Source of the DNA: Clostridia bacterium | GTDB taxonomy: Bacteria > Bacillota > Clostridia > Christensenellales > UBA1242 | Direction of reading: 5' to 3' | DNA: 29,339 nucleotides | NCBI GenBank assembly: GCA_900753315.1 | Contig: CAADYP010000004.1 | Coordinates: forward strand, 1-29,339 | Shown: in pieces, positions 15,387-22,781 of the stretch | Layout of the letters: each line of letters starts with the position of its first letter | How positions within the stretch are numbered: the stretch's first letter is position 1 | The notes under the pieces: generated by a model | Told to the model about the DNA's origin: nothing | Database searches by the model: none | What the model saw: the letters and a program-made list of their open reading frames with translations, nothing else | Translations under genes and position numbers: made by a program

Positions 15387-15394
15387 AAATCCTC

Positions 15395-16471
15395 CTATTC
15401 GTTGAAGAAGTCAACGACATCTTTGTAAACTTCTTCTTTGTTTGTTTCATTTATAAGTTCGTGTCTTGCACCTTTATAGAGTTTGAGTTTTGCATTTATG
15501 TTGTTTTTCAAATAAAGTCTATAAAGTTTTTTGACTTGTTTGCCTTTCTCTCCAACAGGGTCGCAGTCACCAGCAATCAAGAACACTTTTTTGCTTCCAA
15601 TTTTTTGAATTGTCTTGTTTGTTTTGTTCATGTTTTTGATAAGACTTTTATAAAAACTAAATGGGAAAGAGCCACCACAATATTCGTCTTGAAGGAAAAT
15701 GTCATAAATTGATTCATCTCGTGTCAACCAGTTTCCTCTTTTAAAACCTTTTCCATAAGATTTGATGCACAATCTTTCAATAAGACCGCCCTTTGAATCA
15801 TATTTTTTGAAAGGGGACAATATACTTGCAACAAGTCCACCCATTTTCATAACAAAACTGCTTCCATTTCCTGTGCCGGAAAGCACGCATTTTTCAATCA
15901 ATGGAGAAAGTTGAATCAAATTTTGGCTCAACATTGAGCCATAAGAATGTCCAAACAAATAAATTGGCAAGTTGTAAGTTTCGTTTGCATAACTGATTAT
16001 GTTGAGTTCGTCTTGAAGTGTTTCTGTGAAAATGTCTTTTTCGCCAAACCCAAGTTTATCTTTACTGATGGCGGTGTGTCCGTGTCCTCTTAAATCATTT
16101 GTAATAACAATAAATCCATTTTGATTGAGATATTGTGCAAACGCCTTGTAACGTAAACAGTGTTCTTGCATACCATGAACAATCACAACCACTGCTTTTG
16201 GATTTTCAACGTTGTCATAAACATAAGTGTTGAGCTCCAAATCGTTATAACCCAAAATTTTCAAATTTTTTGGTTCAGCCAAATTTTGTCTGTCTGTTTT
16301 TGCTGTTTTTTTTGTTGTTTTTGGCTTTTCTGTTGTGACTTTCTTTGCAGAAGATTTCTTTTCTTTTGCAGTAGCCCTTGTGACTTCTTTTGGTGTCGCT
16401 TTTGTTGAAGACATGGTCGTTGCCTTTTTGGTGGGCGACTTTTTCGTCACAGGTTCTTTTTTTTCTTCCAT
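15395..16471 (-). CDS. Alpha/beta hydrolase, monoacylglycerol-lipase/S33-like, with Lys-rich N-terminus
   Basis: 358 residues. Residues 1-65 are low-complexity Lys/Thr/Ala/Ser, and the hydrolase fold covers about 70-358. The catalytic triad is visible: Ser176 in GHSYG, Asp304 in GDCDPVG and His337 in GARHELINE. The HG at 99-100 would help form the oxyanion hole. This pattern is typical of Hydrolase_4 (serine aminopeptidase S33) proteins, which include monoacylglycerol lipases and lysophospholipases. The gene lies between glpK and the YhhN-like gene, so release of glycerol from acylglycerols is a sensible guess. No signal peptide is seen. The start has an AGGAGG site that overlaps the glpK stop codon, with an 8-base gap between the genes. 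The charged extension is not part of the family and its role is unknown. Confidence 0.85.
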   Translation of the reverse strand: MEEKKEPVTKKSPTKKATTMSSTKATPKEVTRATAKEKKSSAKKVTTEKPKTTKKTAKTDRQNLAEPKNLKILGYNDLELNTYVYDNVENPKAVVVIVHGMQEHCLRYKAFAQYLNQNGFIVITNDLRGHGHTAISKDKLGFGEKDIFTETLQDELNIISYANETYNLPIYLFGHSYGSMLSQNLIQLSPLIEKCVLSGTGNGSSFVMKMGGLVASILSPFKKYDSKGGLIERLCIKSYGKGFKRGNWLTRDESIYDIFLQDEYCGGSFPFSFYKSLIKNMNKTNKTIQKIGSKKVFLIAGDCDPVGEKGKQVKKLYRLYLKNNINAKLKLYKGARHELINETNKEEVYKDVVDFFNE

Positions 16472-16479
16472 TTTCCCTC

Positions 16480-17934
16480 CTAAATATTTTTAATAGCTTT
16501 TTGCCAGCCTTGATAATTTTTCTTCCTTTCTGCTTCACTAATGCTTGGACTGCAGATATTTTCGCTTTCTGTCATTGTTTTTATATCATTTAGTGTTGTA
16601 AGTTTGAGTGAGAGCATTGCGACATAAATTGCCCCAAGCACTGTAGATTCTGAAAACTTGCTTTTTACGACATCATGATTTAACATGTCTGCCAAAAATT
16701 GTAATACAAATGGGTTTTTGCTTCCACCGCCATCGACACTGATAAGTTTGAATTTTAAACCATCAGATTTCATTTCATCAACAATCGCTTTTGTGTTGTA
16801 AACCATGCTTTCAAGGGCGGCTCTTACGAAATGCTCTTTTCTTGTGTCAAATGACATCCCAACAATGCAGGCTCTTGCCTTGTCGTCCCAATATGGGGCT
16901 CCAAGACCTGTAAATGCAGGCACAAGATAAACTCCTTCGTTTGAATCAATAGATGTTGCCATTGAAGATGTTTCTGTCACATCATCATATATTTCAAGTT
17001 TTTGTTTTAACCAATTCAAACAACTGCATGCACTATACATGCTGCCTTCAATCGCATAACAAGTTTTTTTGCCGAGTGTGCTCGCAACCGTAGTAAGCAG
17101 ATTTGGTAATTTTTTGTCAGGATTTTGTCCGATGTTTGTCAAAATAAATCCACCAGTGCCATAGGTCACTTTGGTGTTTCCTGACCTTACTGCACCTTGA
17201 CCAAACATACTTGACATTTGGTCACCAATGATTGCACGAATTGGTGTGTTTAAAAGTCTTTTCGCATTCCCAAAATCACTGTCACATGGCAAGATTTCTG
17301 GGAGACTGTTTTTTGGAATTCCAAAGATATCCAAAAGTTCATCGTCCCAAGAAAGAGTTTTCAAATTCATAAGCATTGTTCTGCTTGCGTTTGTTGTATC
17401 TGTAACGAAATTTCCTGTCAATTTGAAAGTCAGGAAACTGTCGATTGTCCCAAAGCATAATCTTCCAGATTTGGCAAGAGATTTGACACCTTTTACATTA
17501 TCCAAAATCCATTTCATTTTTGATGCGCTGAAATATGGATTTGGAATCAATCCAGTTTTTTCTTTTATCAATTTTTTTGTTTCTTCTGGCAATGCTGCAA
17601 TCATGTCAGATGTTCTTCTGCACTGCCAAACGATTGCTTTGTAAACAGGCTCACCAGTTTCTCTGTCCCATGCAACGACGGTTTCTCTTTGGTTTGTTAT
17701 GCCGATTGCAAGAAGTTCTTCTTTTTTTACACCGTTTCGGGACAGAACATCTTTTGATGTGGACAAAATCTTTTTGTAAATTTCATCTGCATCTTGCTCA
17801 ACCCATCCGCTGCGTGGATAATATTGTTTGAAGTTTTTGCTCTCCATGTCAACAATATTTTTCTTGTCAACATTATACAAAACGCTTCTCAAGTTTGTGG
17901 TGCCTTCATCAAGCCCCAAAATAAATCTCCTCAT
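16480..17934 (-). CDS. glpK: Glycerol kinase
   Basis: A 484-residue FGGY-family kinase that makes sn-glycerol-3-phosphate from glycerol and ATP in the cytoplasm. It shows the phosphate-binding LDEGTT (residues 8-13), the glycerol-contacting NQRET (81-85, Arg83 and Glu84 as in E. coli), PYFSASKMKWILDNV (133-147), GDQ with Asp238, and the ATP-site DGGGSKN (401-407). An ATG 12 bases upstream is possible, but only the one at 17932-17934 has a properly spaced GGAG (17941-17944 on the plus strand), and the encoded protein then begins right at the conserved first strand. It heads a minus-strand operon with the hydrolase and YhhN-like genes and diverges from the glycerol-3-phosphate dehydrogenase operon. 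No glycerol facilitator gene is in the window. Confidence 0.93.
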   Translation of the reverse strand: MRRFILGLDEGTTNLRSVLYNVDKKNIVDMESKNFKQYYPRSGWVEQDADEIYKKILSTSKDVLSRNGVKKEELLAIGITNQRETVVAWDRETGEPVYKAIVWQCRRTSDMIAALPEETKKLIKEKTGLIPNPYFSASKMKWILDNVKGVKSLAKSGRLCFGTIDSFLTFKLTGNFVTDTTNASRTMLMNLKTLSWDDELLDIFGIPKNSLPEILPCDSDFGNAKRLLNTPIRAIIGDQMSSMFGQGAVRSGNTKVTYGTGGFILTNIGQNPDKKLPNLLTTVASTLGKKTCYAIEGSMYSACSCLNWLKQKLEIYDDVTETSSMATSIDSNEGVYLVPAFTGLGAPYWDDKARACIVGMSFDTRKEHFVRAALESMVYNTKAIVDEMKSDGLKFKLISVDGGGSKNPFVLQFLADMLNHDVVKSKFSESTVLGAIYVAMLSLKLTTLNDIKTMTESENICSPSISEAERKKNYQGWQKAIKNI

Positions 17935-17986
17935 AGACAACTCCATAATTTTTTTGTTGACCTACAATTTTTGTTCATCTATATTG

Positions 17987-17995
17987 ATTTTAGCA
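17987..17995 (-). promoter_or_regulatory. Extended -10 of a likely glpK promoter
   Basis: On the minus strand the sequence reads TGCTAAAAT, an extended -10 (TGN plus a TATAAT-like hexamer) about 50 bases before the glpK start. No good -35 was found at the normal distance, which extended -10 promoters can tolerate. Confidence 0.4.
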
Positions 17996-18002
17996 CAAAA
18001 CA

Positions 18003-18019
18003 TTGTTTTATAAAAACAA
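18003..18019. promoter_or_regulatory. Palindrome between the divergent glpK and glpA promoters
   Basis: TTGTTTT, ATA, AAAACAA forms a perfect 7-bp dyad with a 3-base centre between the two divergent promoters. It is a candidate operator for a glycerol-responsive regulator. The region is AT-rich, so chance is possible. Confidence 0.3.
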
Positions 18020-18041
18020 AATACAAAAGTTTTTGTTTTGT

Positions 18042-18071
18042 TTGACATTAAATTTGATAAAGGGTTAAAAT
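18042..18071 (+). promoter_or_regulatory. Promoter for the glpA-oxidoreductase-DUF1667 operon
   Basis: TTGACA (18042-18047) is followed after 17 bases by TTAAAA, or after 18 by TAAAAT (18066-18071). The ribosome binding site GGAGG (18078-18082) comes almost at once, so the mRNA leader would be very short. Confidence 0.55.
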
Positions 18072-18086
18072 TAAAGCGGAGGAAAG

Positions 18087-19514
18087 ATGGAAGACAAAAT
18101 GATTTTTGATTGCATTGTTGTTGGCGGTGGTATCGTTGGGGTGTCAGTCTTCAACAAACTTACAAGAATAGGGAAATCTTGTTTGCTTCTTGACAAAGCA
18201 AGTGATGTTGCTACTGGAGCAAGCAAGGCAAACAGTGGACTTGTTCATGCAGGGTATGACCCAAAGCCTGGTTCACTTAAAGCAGTTATGAATGTTAGAG
18301 GAAACAAACTTTATCCAAAGATTTGCAAACGACTTGGCATAAAATTGCGAAAATGTGGAGCGCTTGTTGTCGGAGATGACAAAAAACAAATCAAGGATCT
18401 CTATGACAGGGGACTTGAAAACGGAGTTTATGTAGAAATTTGGGATAGAGAGAAAATCAAAGGGAAAGTTCCTACAATAAACGACAATATCACTGTGGCA
18501 CTTTATGCAAGAGATGCTTATGTGGTAAGTCCCTACCTTTTGACAATCGCTCTTACAGATGAAGCTATTGTCAATGGTGGAAAGGTTTCACTTGAAGAAG
18601 ATATCGTTTCAATTTCAAAAGAAAACGGAATTTTTAAAGTAGAAACAAAAAAGGCTGTTTATTTTGCAAAGCATATAGTAAACAGTGCTGGAAGCGGTTA
18701 CAATGAGATTGCAAAACTTTTGGGAGCAGAAGAATATAAAATTGAACTTCGCCGTGGAGAATACTTTGTGTTTGACAAGGGGACAAAATTGAATATTCCT
18801 TGCACACTTTTCCCTCTTCCAACAAAACTTGGGAAAGGAGTGCTTGTGACCCCTACGATTGATGGAAATTATTTGGTAGGGCCAACAAGTGTTGAAAGTG
18901 AAAACACAACCATGACAACAAAAAATGGACTTGACAGCATAAAAGAGAAATCTGGGCTTATTGTTTCAAATTTGAATTTTAGGAATGCAATAAGAGAATT
19001 TGCTGGACTTCGTGCGATTGTGGGAGACGATTTTGTAATTGAAAAGTCAAAAAAGGTTGATGGAGTGATAAACTTGGCTGGGATTTGTTCGCCAGGACTT
19101 TCAAGTGCACCAGCAATTGCTGAAAGAGTAGTTGAACTTTTGGAGTATAAGAACAAAGAATTGAAAGACCTTCAAAAAATCGAACCATATGTGATGTTTA
19201 AAGATTTGCCAAAAGAGAAACAAAGGGAGTTGGCAAAAACAGATGCTGATTATTGTGCAATCATTTGCAAATGCGAACAAATCACAAAGGGTGACATAAA
19301 GAAAGCATTAAACAGACCACTTAAAATCAATTCGGTTGATGGTGTTAAGAGAAGAACAAATGCAGGGATGGGACGTTGTCAATGTGGTTTCTGTTTTTCA
19401 AATGTCGTGAAAACAATATCTCAAGAGCGAAAAATTGCCATGGAACAAGTGAAGAAAGAAAATCGTGGCAGTGAAGTTTGTATTGGAAATTTAAGGGAGG
19501 TGAACCATGATTGA
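18087..19514 (+). CDS. glpA: Anaerobic glycerol-3-phosphate dehydrogenase, GlpA-like
   Basis: 475 residues. It begins with an FAD-binding DAO-type Rossmann motif (VVGGGIVG, residues 11-18) and ends with a BFD-like [2Fe-2S] domain whose ligands are probably C394/C396 and C433/C436. This arrangement is typical of clostridial GlpA-like proteins, which oxidise glycerol-3-phosphate to dihydroxyacetone phosphate. It is shorter than E. coli GlpA. The membrane partners GlpB and GlpC are absent; instead an FAD/NAD oxidoreductase gene overlaps its end by 8 bases and a DUF1667 gene follows. Electrons may therefore go to NAD(P) or a soluble carrier rather than to quinone. The start is supported by GGAGG five bases upstream. 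glpK is divergent, fitting a shared pathway. Some close homologues act on other hydroxyacids, so the exact substrate rests largely on context. Confidence 0.85.
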   Translation: MEDKMIFDCIVVGGGIVGVSVFNKLTRIGKSCLLLDKASDVATGASKANSGLVHAGYDPKPGSLKAVMNVRGNKLYPKICKRLGIKLRKCGALVVGDDKKQIKDLYDRGLENGVYVEIWDREKIKGKVPTINDNITVALYARDAYVVSPYLLTIALTDEAIVNGGKVSLEEDIVSISKENGIFKVETKKAVYFAKHIVNSAGSGYNEIAKLLGAEEYKIELRRGEYFVFDKGTKLNIPCTLFPLPTKLGKGVLVTPTIDGNYLVGPTSVESENTTMTTKNGLDSIKEKSGLIVSNLNFRNAIREFAGLRAIVGDDFVIEKSKKVDGVINLAGICSPGLSSAPAIAERVVELLEYKNKELKDLQKIEPYVMFKDLPKEKQRELAKTDADYCAIICKCEQITKGDIKKALNRPLKINSVDGVKRRTNAGMGRCQCGFCFSNVVKTISQERKIAMEQVKKENRGSEVCIGNLREVNHD

Positions 19515-20730
19515 AACGGATGTTTTGGTGATTGGTGGTGGACCTGCTGGAATGAGTGCAGCACTTTCTGCATCACAAAATGGCTCAAAAGTTGTTTTGG
19601 TCGAAAGAGATAAATGTCTTGGCGGAATTTTAAATCAGTGTATTCACAATGGTTTTGGACTTCATTATTTCAATGAAGAACTCACTGGGCCGGAGTTTGC
19701 GCATAGATTTAGAAAAATGGTTGAAGAAGACAAAAATATCATTGTTTATACAAACACCATTGTCACAAAAATTGAAAACAAAAAAGTTGATGTGGTCGGA
19801 AGTGTTGGCGTAGAAACAATCCATGCAAAAGCGATTGTTTTGGCGATGGGGTGCAGAGAACGCACAGCTGGGAATATCAGTTTATGTGGGACTCGTCCTA
19901 TGGGAGTGCTTACAGCGGGCACTGTTCAAAAAATGGTAAACATTGATGGCAAAATGGTCGGAAAAGATGTAGTCATTTTGGGAAGCGGTGACATTGGACT
20001 TATTATGGCAAGAAGATTGACGCTTGAAGGTGCGAAGGTTCACGCTGTGCTTGAAATAAACAAAACAAGCAGTGGTTTGCGTAGAAATATTATGCAATGT
20101 CTTGAAGATTTCAATATTCCACTTCTTTACAGCACTACAATTTTTGAAGTTGTCGGCAAGGATAGAGTCGAAGGCGTGTGGTATGGACAAGTTGATGAAA
20201 AGTTTCAACCAATTGAAGAGAGCAAAAAGTTTTTGAAATGTGACACTGTTGTATTGTCTGTTGGGCTTGTTCCTGAAATGCAGATGGCTGACTTTGTTCC
20301 AATTTCTAGGACAACAAATGGTGCGATTGTCAATGAGTTTTATCAAACTGAAAAAGAATGGCTTTTTTCATGTGGGAACATCTTGCATGTTCATGATTTG
20401 GTCGACAATGTCGCTTTGGAAGCAAAACAAACTGGGCTCTTTGCGAGTTTGTATGCTCAAGGGAAACTCCCCGCAAGAAGAAAGAAAATTGATGTTGAGT
20501 GGACAAAAGATTTTTCTTATGTTTTGCCTACAACTTTTTATGAAGGACAAGGCAAGGGAGAAATTAAATTTAGATTGAAAGAAAAAGTTGTCAAAAAGAC
20601 CATTGTCGTAAAAAGCAATGATGTCATTTTGGGCAAGCGTTTCATTTTGGCTGGAGTGCCTGGTGAGATGATGACTTTGCAGTTTGATAAAAATGGTGCA
20701 ACTGGGAAAATCCAAGTTGAGATTGACTGA
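19507..20730 (+). CDS. FAD/NAD-dependent oxidoreductase partner of GlpA
   Basis: 407 residues with two dinucleotide-binding motifs: IGGGPAG (residues 9-15, FAD) and ILGSGDIG (157-164, NAD(P)H). In between is a conserved CLGGILNQCIHNGFG segment (37-51) with two Cys, and a second FAD-contact region around SVGLVPE (251-257). Proteins of this kind are encoded between a GlpA-like gene and a DUF1667 gene in many anaerobes, including the Thermotoga set I recall as TM1432-1434. They are thought to pass electrons between the dehydrogenase and NAD(P) or another carrier. The ATG lies inside the last codons of glpA behind AGGGAGGTGA (19494-19503), so translation is coupled. The reaction is inferred from context; the flavoprotein class is clear. 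Confidence 0.85.
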   Translation: MIETDVLVIGGGPAGMSAALSASQNGSKVVLVERDKCLGGILNQCIHNGFGLHYFNEELTGPEFAHRFRKMVEEDKNIIVYTNTIVTKIENKKVDVVGSVGVETIHAKAIVLAMGCRERTAGNISLCGTRPMGVLTAGTVQKMVNIDGKMVGKDVVILGSGDIGLIMARRLTLEGAKVHAVLEINKTSSGLRRNIMQCLEDFNIPLLYSTTIFEVVGKDRVEGVWYGQVDEKFQPIEESKKFLKCDTVVLSVGLVPEMQMADFVPISRTTNGAIVNEFYQTEKEWLFSCGNILHVHDLVDNVALEAKQTGLFASLYAQGKLPARRKKIDVEWTKDFSYVLPTTFYEGQGKGEIKFRLKEKVVKKTIVVKSNDVILGKRFILAGVPGEMMTLQFDKNGATGKIQVEID

Positions 20731-20738
20731 GGTGAATT

Positions 20739-21083
20739 ATGGAAAAGACACGAGAAATGATTTGTATTATGTGCCCAATGGGTTGCCATTTGACTGTTAC
20801 ACAAAATGGTGATGATGTGAATGTGACAGGAAATGGTTGCAACAGAGGTGTAGTTTTTGCAAAAGAAGAAATAACATGCCCAAAGCGAATTGTGACGACA
20901 TCTGTAAAAACCGAAAAAGGTGTAAAATCCTGCAAAACGACACAGCCTGTGCCAAAAAGTATGATTTTTGATGTGATGAGAGAGGTTGAAAAGCTTCGTC
21001 TTAAAGATGCAAAGTTTGGTGATGTTGTTATCAAAAATGTGCTTAATACCGGCTCTGATATTGTTATCACTGCAAACGATTAA
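20739..21083 (+). CDS. DUF1667 Cys-rich protein
   Basis: 114 residues, the usual size of DUF1667. It has a CxxCPxGC motif (C9, C12, C16) and further Cys at 34 and 47, a layout that looks like the iron-sulfur ligand region of molybdopterin oxidoreductases and suggests a bound Fe-S cluster. It is the third gene of the glpA-oxidoreductase-DUF1667 cassette, starting 8 bases after the oxidoreductase with GAGGTGA overlapping that gene's stop. The likely job is electron transfer or stabilisation within the complex, but no biochemical function is established as far as I know. The operon ends at a strong hairpin directly after this gene. Confidence 0.85.
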   Translation: MEKTREMICIMCPMGCHLTVTQNGDDVNVTGNGCNRGVVFAKEEITCPKRIVTTSVKTEKGVKSCKTTQPVPKSMIFDVMREVEKLRLKDAKFGDVVIKNVLNTGSDIVITAND

Positions 21084-21090
21084 AAAAATA

Positions 21091-21125
21091 AAAAGATGGA
21101 AATTGAAAATCCATCTTTTTTTGTT
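21091..21125. terminator. Bidirectional terminator between DUF1667 and the YwaF-like gene
   Basis: AAAAGATGGA (21091-21100) pairs perfectly with TCCATCTTTT (21110-21119). A T run follows on the plus strand, and the A-rich stretch before it gives a U run on the minus strand. Confidence 0.9.
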
Positions 21126-21170
21126 TGAAAATTTGATTGAAGGTTATGTTTTTGTATAAAACAAAAGGTC

Positions 21171-21974
21171 TTATGCAAAGTTTTTGTCTTGAAGAGTATT
21201 CATTATGATATCAAAACTTGTTTTGTTTTCCTTTTCAATTTTGTCTCTTATGACAAATGGCAGGATTGAAATTAAAGTTATGACAGTTACCAGAAGTGCG
21301 TAATCTATCAAATAAGAATATTTCCAATTTAAGAATTTAAACAAATCAAATGGAAGTCCATTTTTCATAAGGTATAAATAATTTGCACCTTCAATAACGG
21401 TGTTTCCAATCATTGACCAACCAGCAAGCATCGCAACGCCAACAAAAGCCTGCCAAAAATCTTTTACTTCAACTCTGAAATATCCACTTGCAAGACAAGC
21501 AATAACAACAGTTGGCATCATAAAATGCAAAAGCAAACTTTCGTAGTGCAAAAATGAAAGAGTGCTGAGATAATAATAATCGCCAAAAATGAAAGTCAAA
21601 ATACCACCAAAGAAAGTTACGACCAAAACTGGGAGAAAAAACTTTTTTGTTTTTGTGAGATAGAAAATTGGAAAAACAAAACTCATAACATGGCACAAAT
21701 GCCAAGGCAAAACCTCTACAAAAGTTTGAGAGCCTGAAAAATATAAAAGTGCCATTCTAAACAGTCTAAAAAACAACATCAGCCAGCAAAGAACGGTTGT
21801 CATTTTCAATGCAAACTCTTTATGTTTTTTGCAAATAAACCAACAAGCCACAAGCCATGCAGAAAGCATAACCATTAAACAGATGTGGAGAGGGCACCAA
21901 AGTCCGGGGCCATCACCCATGACTTCTTTGTTTTCAATCAACCAATCATAAAAAGAAAAAACAGCATTTAACAT
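21171..21974 (-). CDS. YwaF/TIGR02206-family membrane protein (TMEM164-like)
   Basis: 267 residues with about seven hydrophobic helices, matching the YwaF/TIGR02206 family. The signature LPWHLCH (residues 89-95) carries a conserved His-Cys, and a second conserved His sits at 150 (LLLHF). Human TMEM164, from the same superfamily, is reported to be a Cys-dependent acyltransferase acting on ether phospholipids; whether bacterial members do this is unknown. An in-frame TTG lies 30 bases upstream, but the ATG at 21972-21974 has GGAG six bases before it and is the better start. The gene converges on the glpA operon. A lipid role would suit the neighbourhood but is inference. Confidence 0.7.
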   Translation of the reverse strand: MLNAVFSFYDWLIENKEVMGDGPGLWCPLHICLMVMLSAWLVACWFICKKHKEFALKMTTVLCWLMLFFRLFRMALLYFSGSQTFVEVLPWHLCHVMSFVFPIFYLTKTKKFFLPVLVVTFFGGILTFIFGDYYYLSTLSFLHYESLLLHFMMPTVVIACLASGYFRVEVKDFWQAFVGVAMLAGWSMIGNTVIEGANYLYLMKNGLPFDLFKFLNWKYSYLIDYALLVTVITLISILPFVIRDKIEKENKTSFDIIMNTLQDKNFA

Positions 21975-22024
21975 AACGCACTCCAAACCAACAAATTTAC
22001 GCAAATGTTTTTGCTTTACAATTT

Positions 22025-22033
22025 ATTGTATCA
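22025..22033 (-). promoter_or_regulatory. Possible extended -10 for the YwaF-like gene
   Basis: The minus strand reads TGATACAAT, an extended -10, about 50 bases before the start. A weak TTAAAT lies 17 bases upstream of the hexamer. Nothing else is recognised in the 200-base gap except the DUF2188 gene's terminator. Confidence 0.35.
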
Positions 22034-22121
22034 TATCTCTTTAAATAATTTAACCGAAATTTACAACAAAAATATATTTTTTGTGGAAATTGTCAACAAG
22101 AAGAGTTCTTTGATTCTTCAA

Positions 22122-22152
22122 ACAAAAAAATAAAAGGCAATTTTTCGCCTTT
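22122..22152 (-). terminator. Terminator after the DUF2188 gene
   Basis: On the minus strand AAAGGC and GCCTTT (plus-strand 22133-22138 and 22147-22152) pair around an 8-base loop and are followed by a U-rich run. Confidence 0.75.
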
Positions 22153-22174
22153 CGTTTTTTTTATTCTTTCTTTT

Positions 22175-22597
22175 TTACTTCTTTTGAAATTTTCCGTCTT
22201 TTTTGTGAACGATATAATTCAAATCATTTGAAGATGACAAATCTTTAACTCTGTTTAACGCTTCTTCTTTTGTTGGATAAGAAGCGATGGTTCTTTTTGC
22301 ACCATCTTTTTTGATAAGCCAAACTCTTGCATCTTTGTCATATATCACCCTATAAATTGGTTTTTTAGACTTTGTTTCAGTTTCTTTTTTGTCAACTTTT
22401 TCTGTTGGTGATTTTTCTTTTGTTGTCTCTTTTTTTGAAACGGTGTTTGATTTTTCTTCTTTTTTATTTGTTTTTATTGACTTTGAAGAATCCACATTTT
22501 TGGCTGTTGTTTTCTTTGATTTTTCTTCGATTTTTGGTTCTTCAGTTTTTGTTTCAACAACTTTTTTCTCTTCTTTTTTTCTTCTAAAAAGTCCCAT
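22175..22597 (-). CDS. Lys-rich protein with C-terminal DUF2188 domain
   Basis: 140 residues. Residues 1-80 are extremely rich in Lys, Glu, Thr and Ser and should be disordered. Residues about 82-138 match the DUF2188 pattern: YRVIYDKDARVWLIKKDG, then a TKEEAL helix, then a closing VHKKDGKFQ. The function of DUF2188 is unknown; it is a small beta-alpha domain often found alone. The highly charged extension is like the one on the alpha/beta hydrolase at 15395-16471. The start has AGGAG well placed. The gene is monocistronic, with its own promoter and terminator. Confidence 0.75.
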   Translation of the reverse strand: MGLFRRKKEEKKVVETKTEEPKIEEKSKKTTAKNVDSSKSIKTNKKEEKSNTVSKKETTKEKSPTEKVDKKETETKSKKPIYRVIYDKDARVWLIKKDGAKRTIASYPTKEEALNRVKDLSSSNDLNYIVHKKDGKFQKK

Positions 22598-22637
22598 GTT
22601 TTTTCTCCTTAAGATTCTCTTTTATATTTATATAAAA

Positions 22638-22666
22638 ATTATACAATATTTTGTTTGTTTTTGCAA
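22638..22666 (-). promoter_or_regulatory. Promoter of the DUF2188 gene
   Basis: On the minus strand TTGCAA (plus-strand 22661-22666) and a perfect TATAAT (22638-22643) are 17 bases apart, with about 40 bases to the start codon. Confidence 0.7.
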
Positions 22667-22720
22667 GATTATTTCTCGTTTATTTTTCAAAAAATATTTT
22701 GGTTTTGTCTTGTATTATCT

Positions 22721-22749
22721 TTGTTTCTTTTGAATTTTTATGTTATAAT
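22721..22749 (+). promoter_or_regulatory. Promoter of the ABC transporter operon
   Basis: TTGTTT (22721-22726), a 17-base spacer and TATAAT (22744-22749) preceded by TGT, which makes an extended -10. A small TCTC-TTTT-GAGA dyad overlaps the start of transcription. Confidence 0.7.
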
Positions 22750-22781
22750 CTCTTTTGAGAACTCTTACAAGGATTTTATAA

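Noticed and set aside
17935..17946. The longer GlpK start at 17946
   Set aside because: The GGAG that serves the ATG at 17934 lies just after that codon; the upstream ATG has no ribosome binding site.
21975..22004. A TTG start adding 10 residues to the YwaF-like protein
   Set aside because: The extra codons contain the GGAG ribosome binding site of the ATG at 21974.
22389..22733. A Phe/Ser-rich open frame on the plus strand opposite the DUF2188 gene
   Set aside because: It is the antisense of the Lys-rich coding region (AAA/GAA read as TTT/TTC) and has no ribosome binding site.
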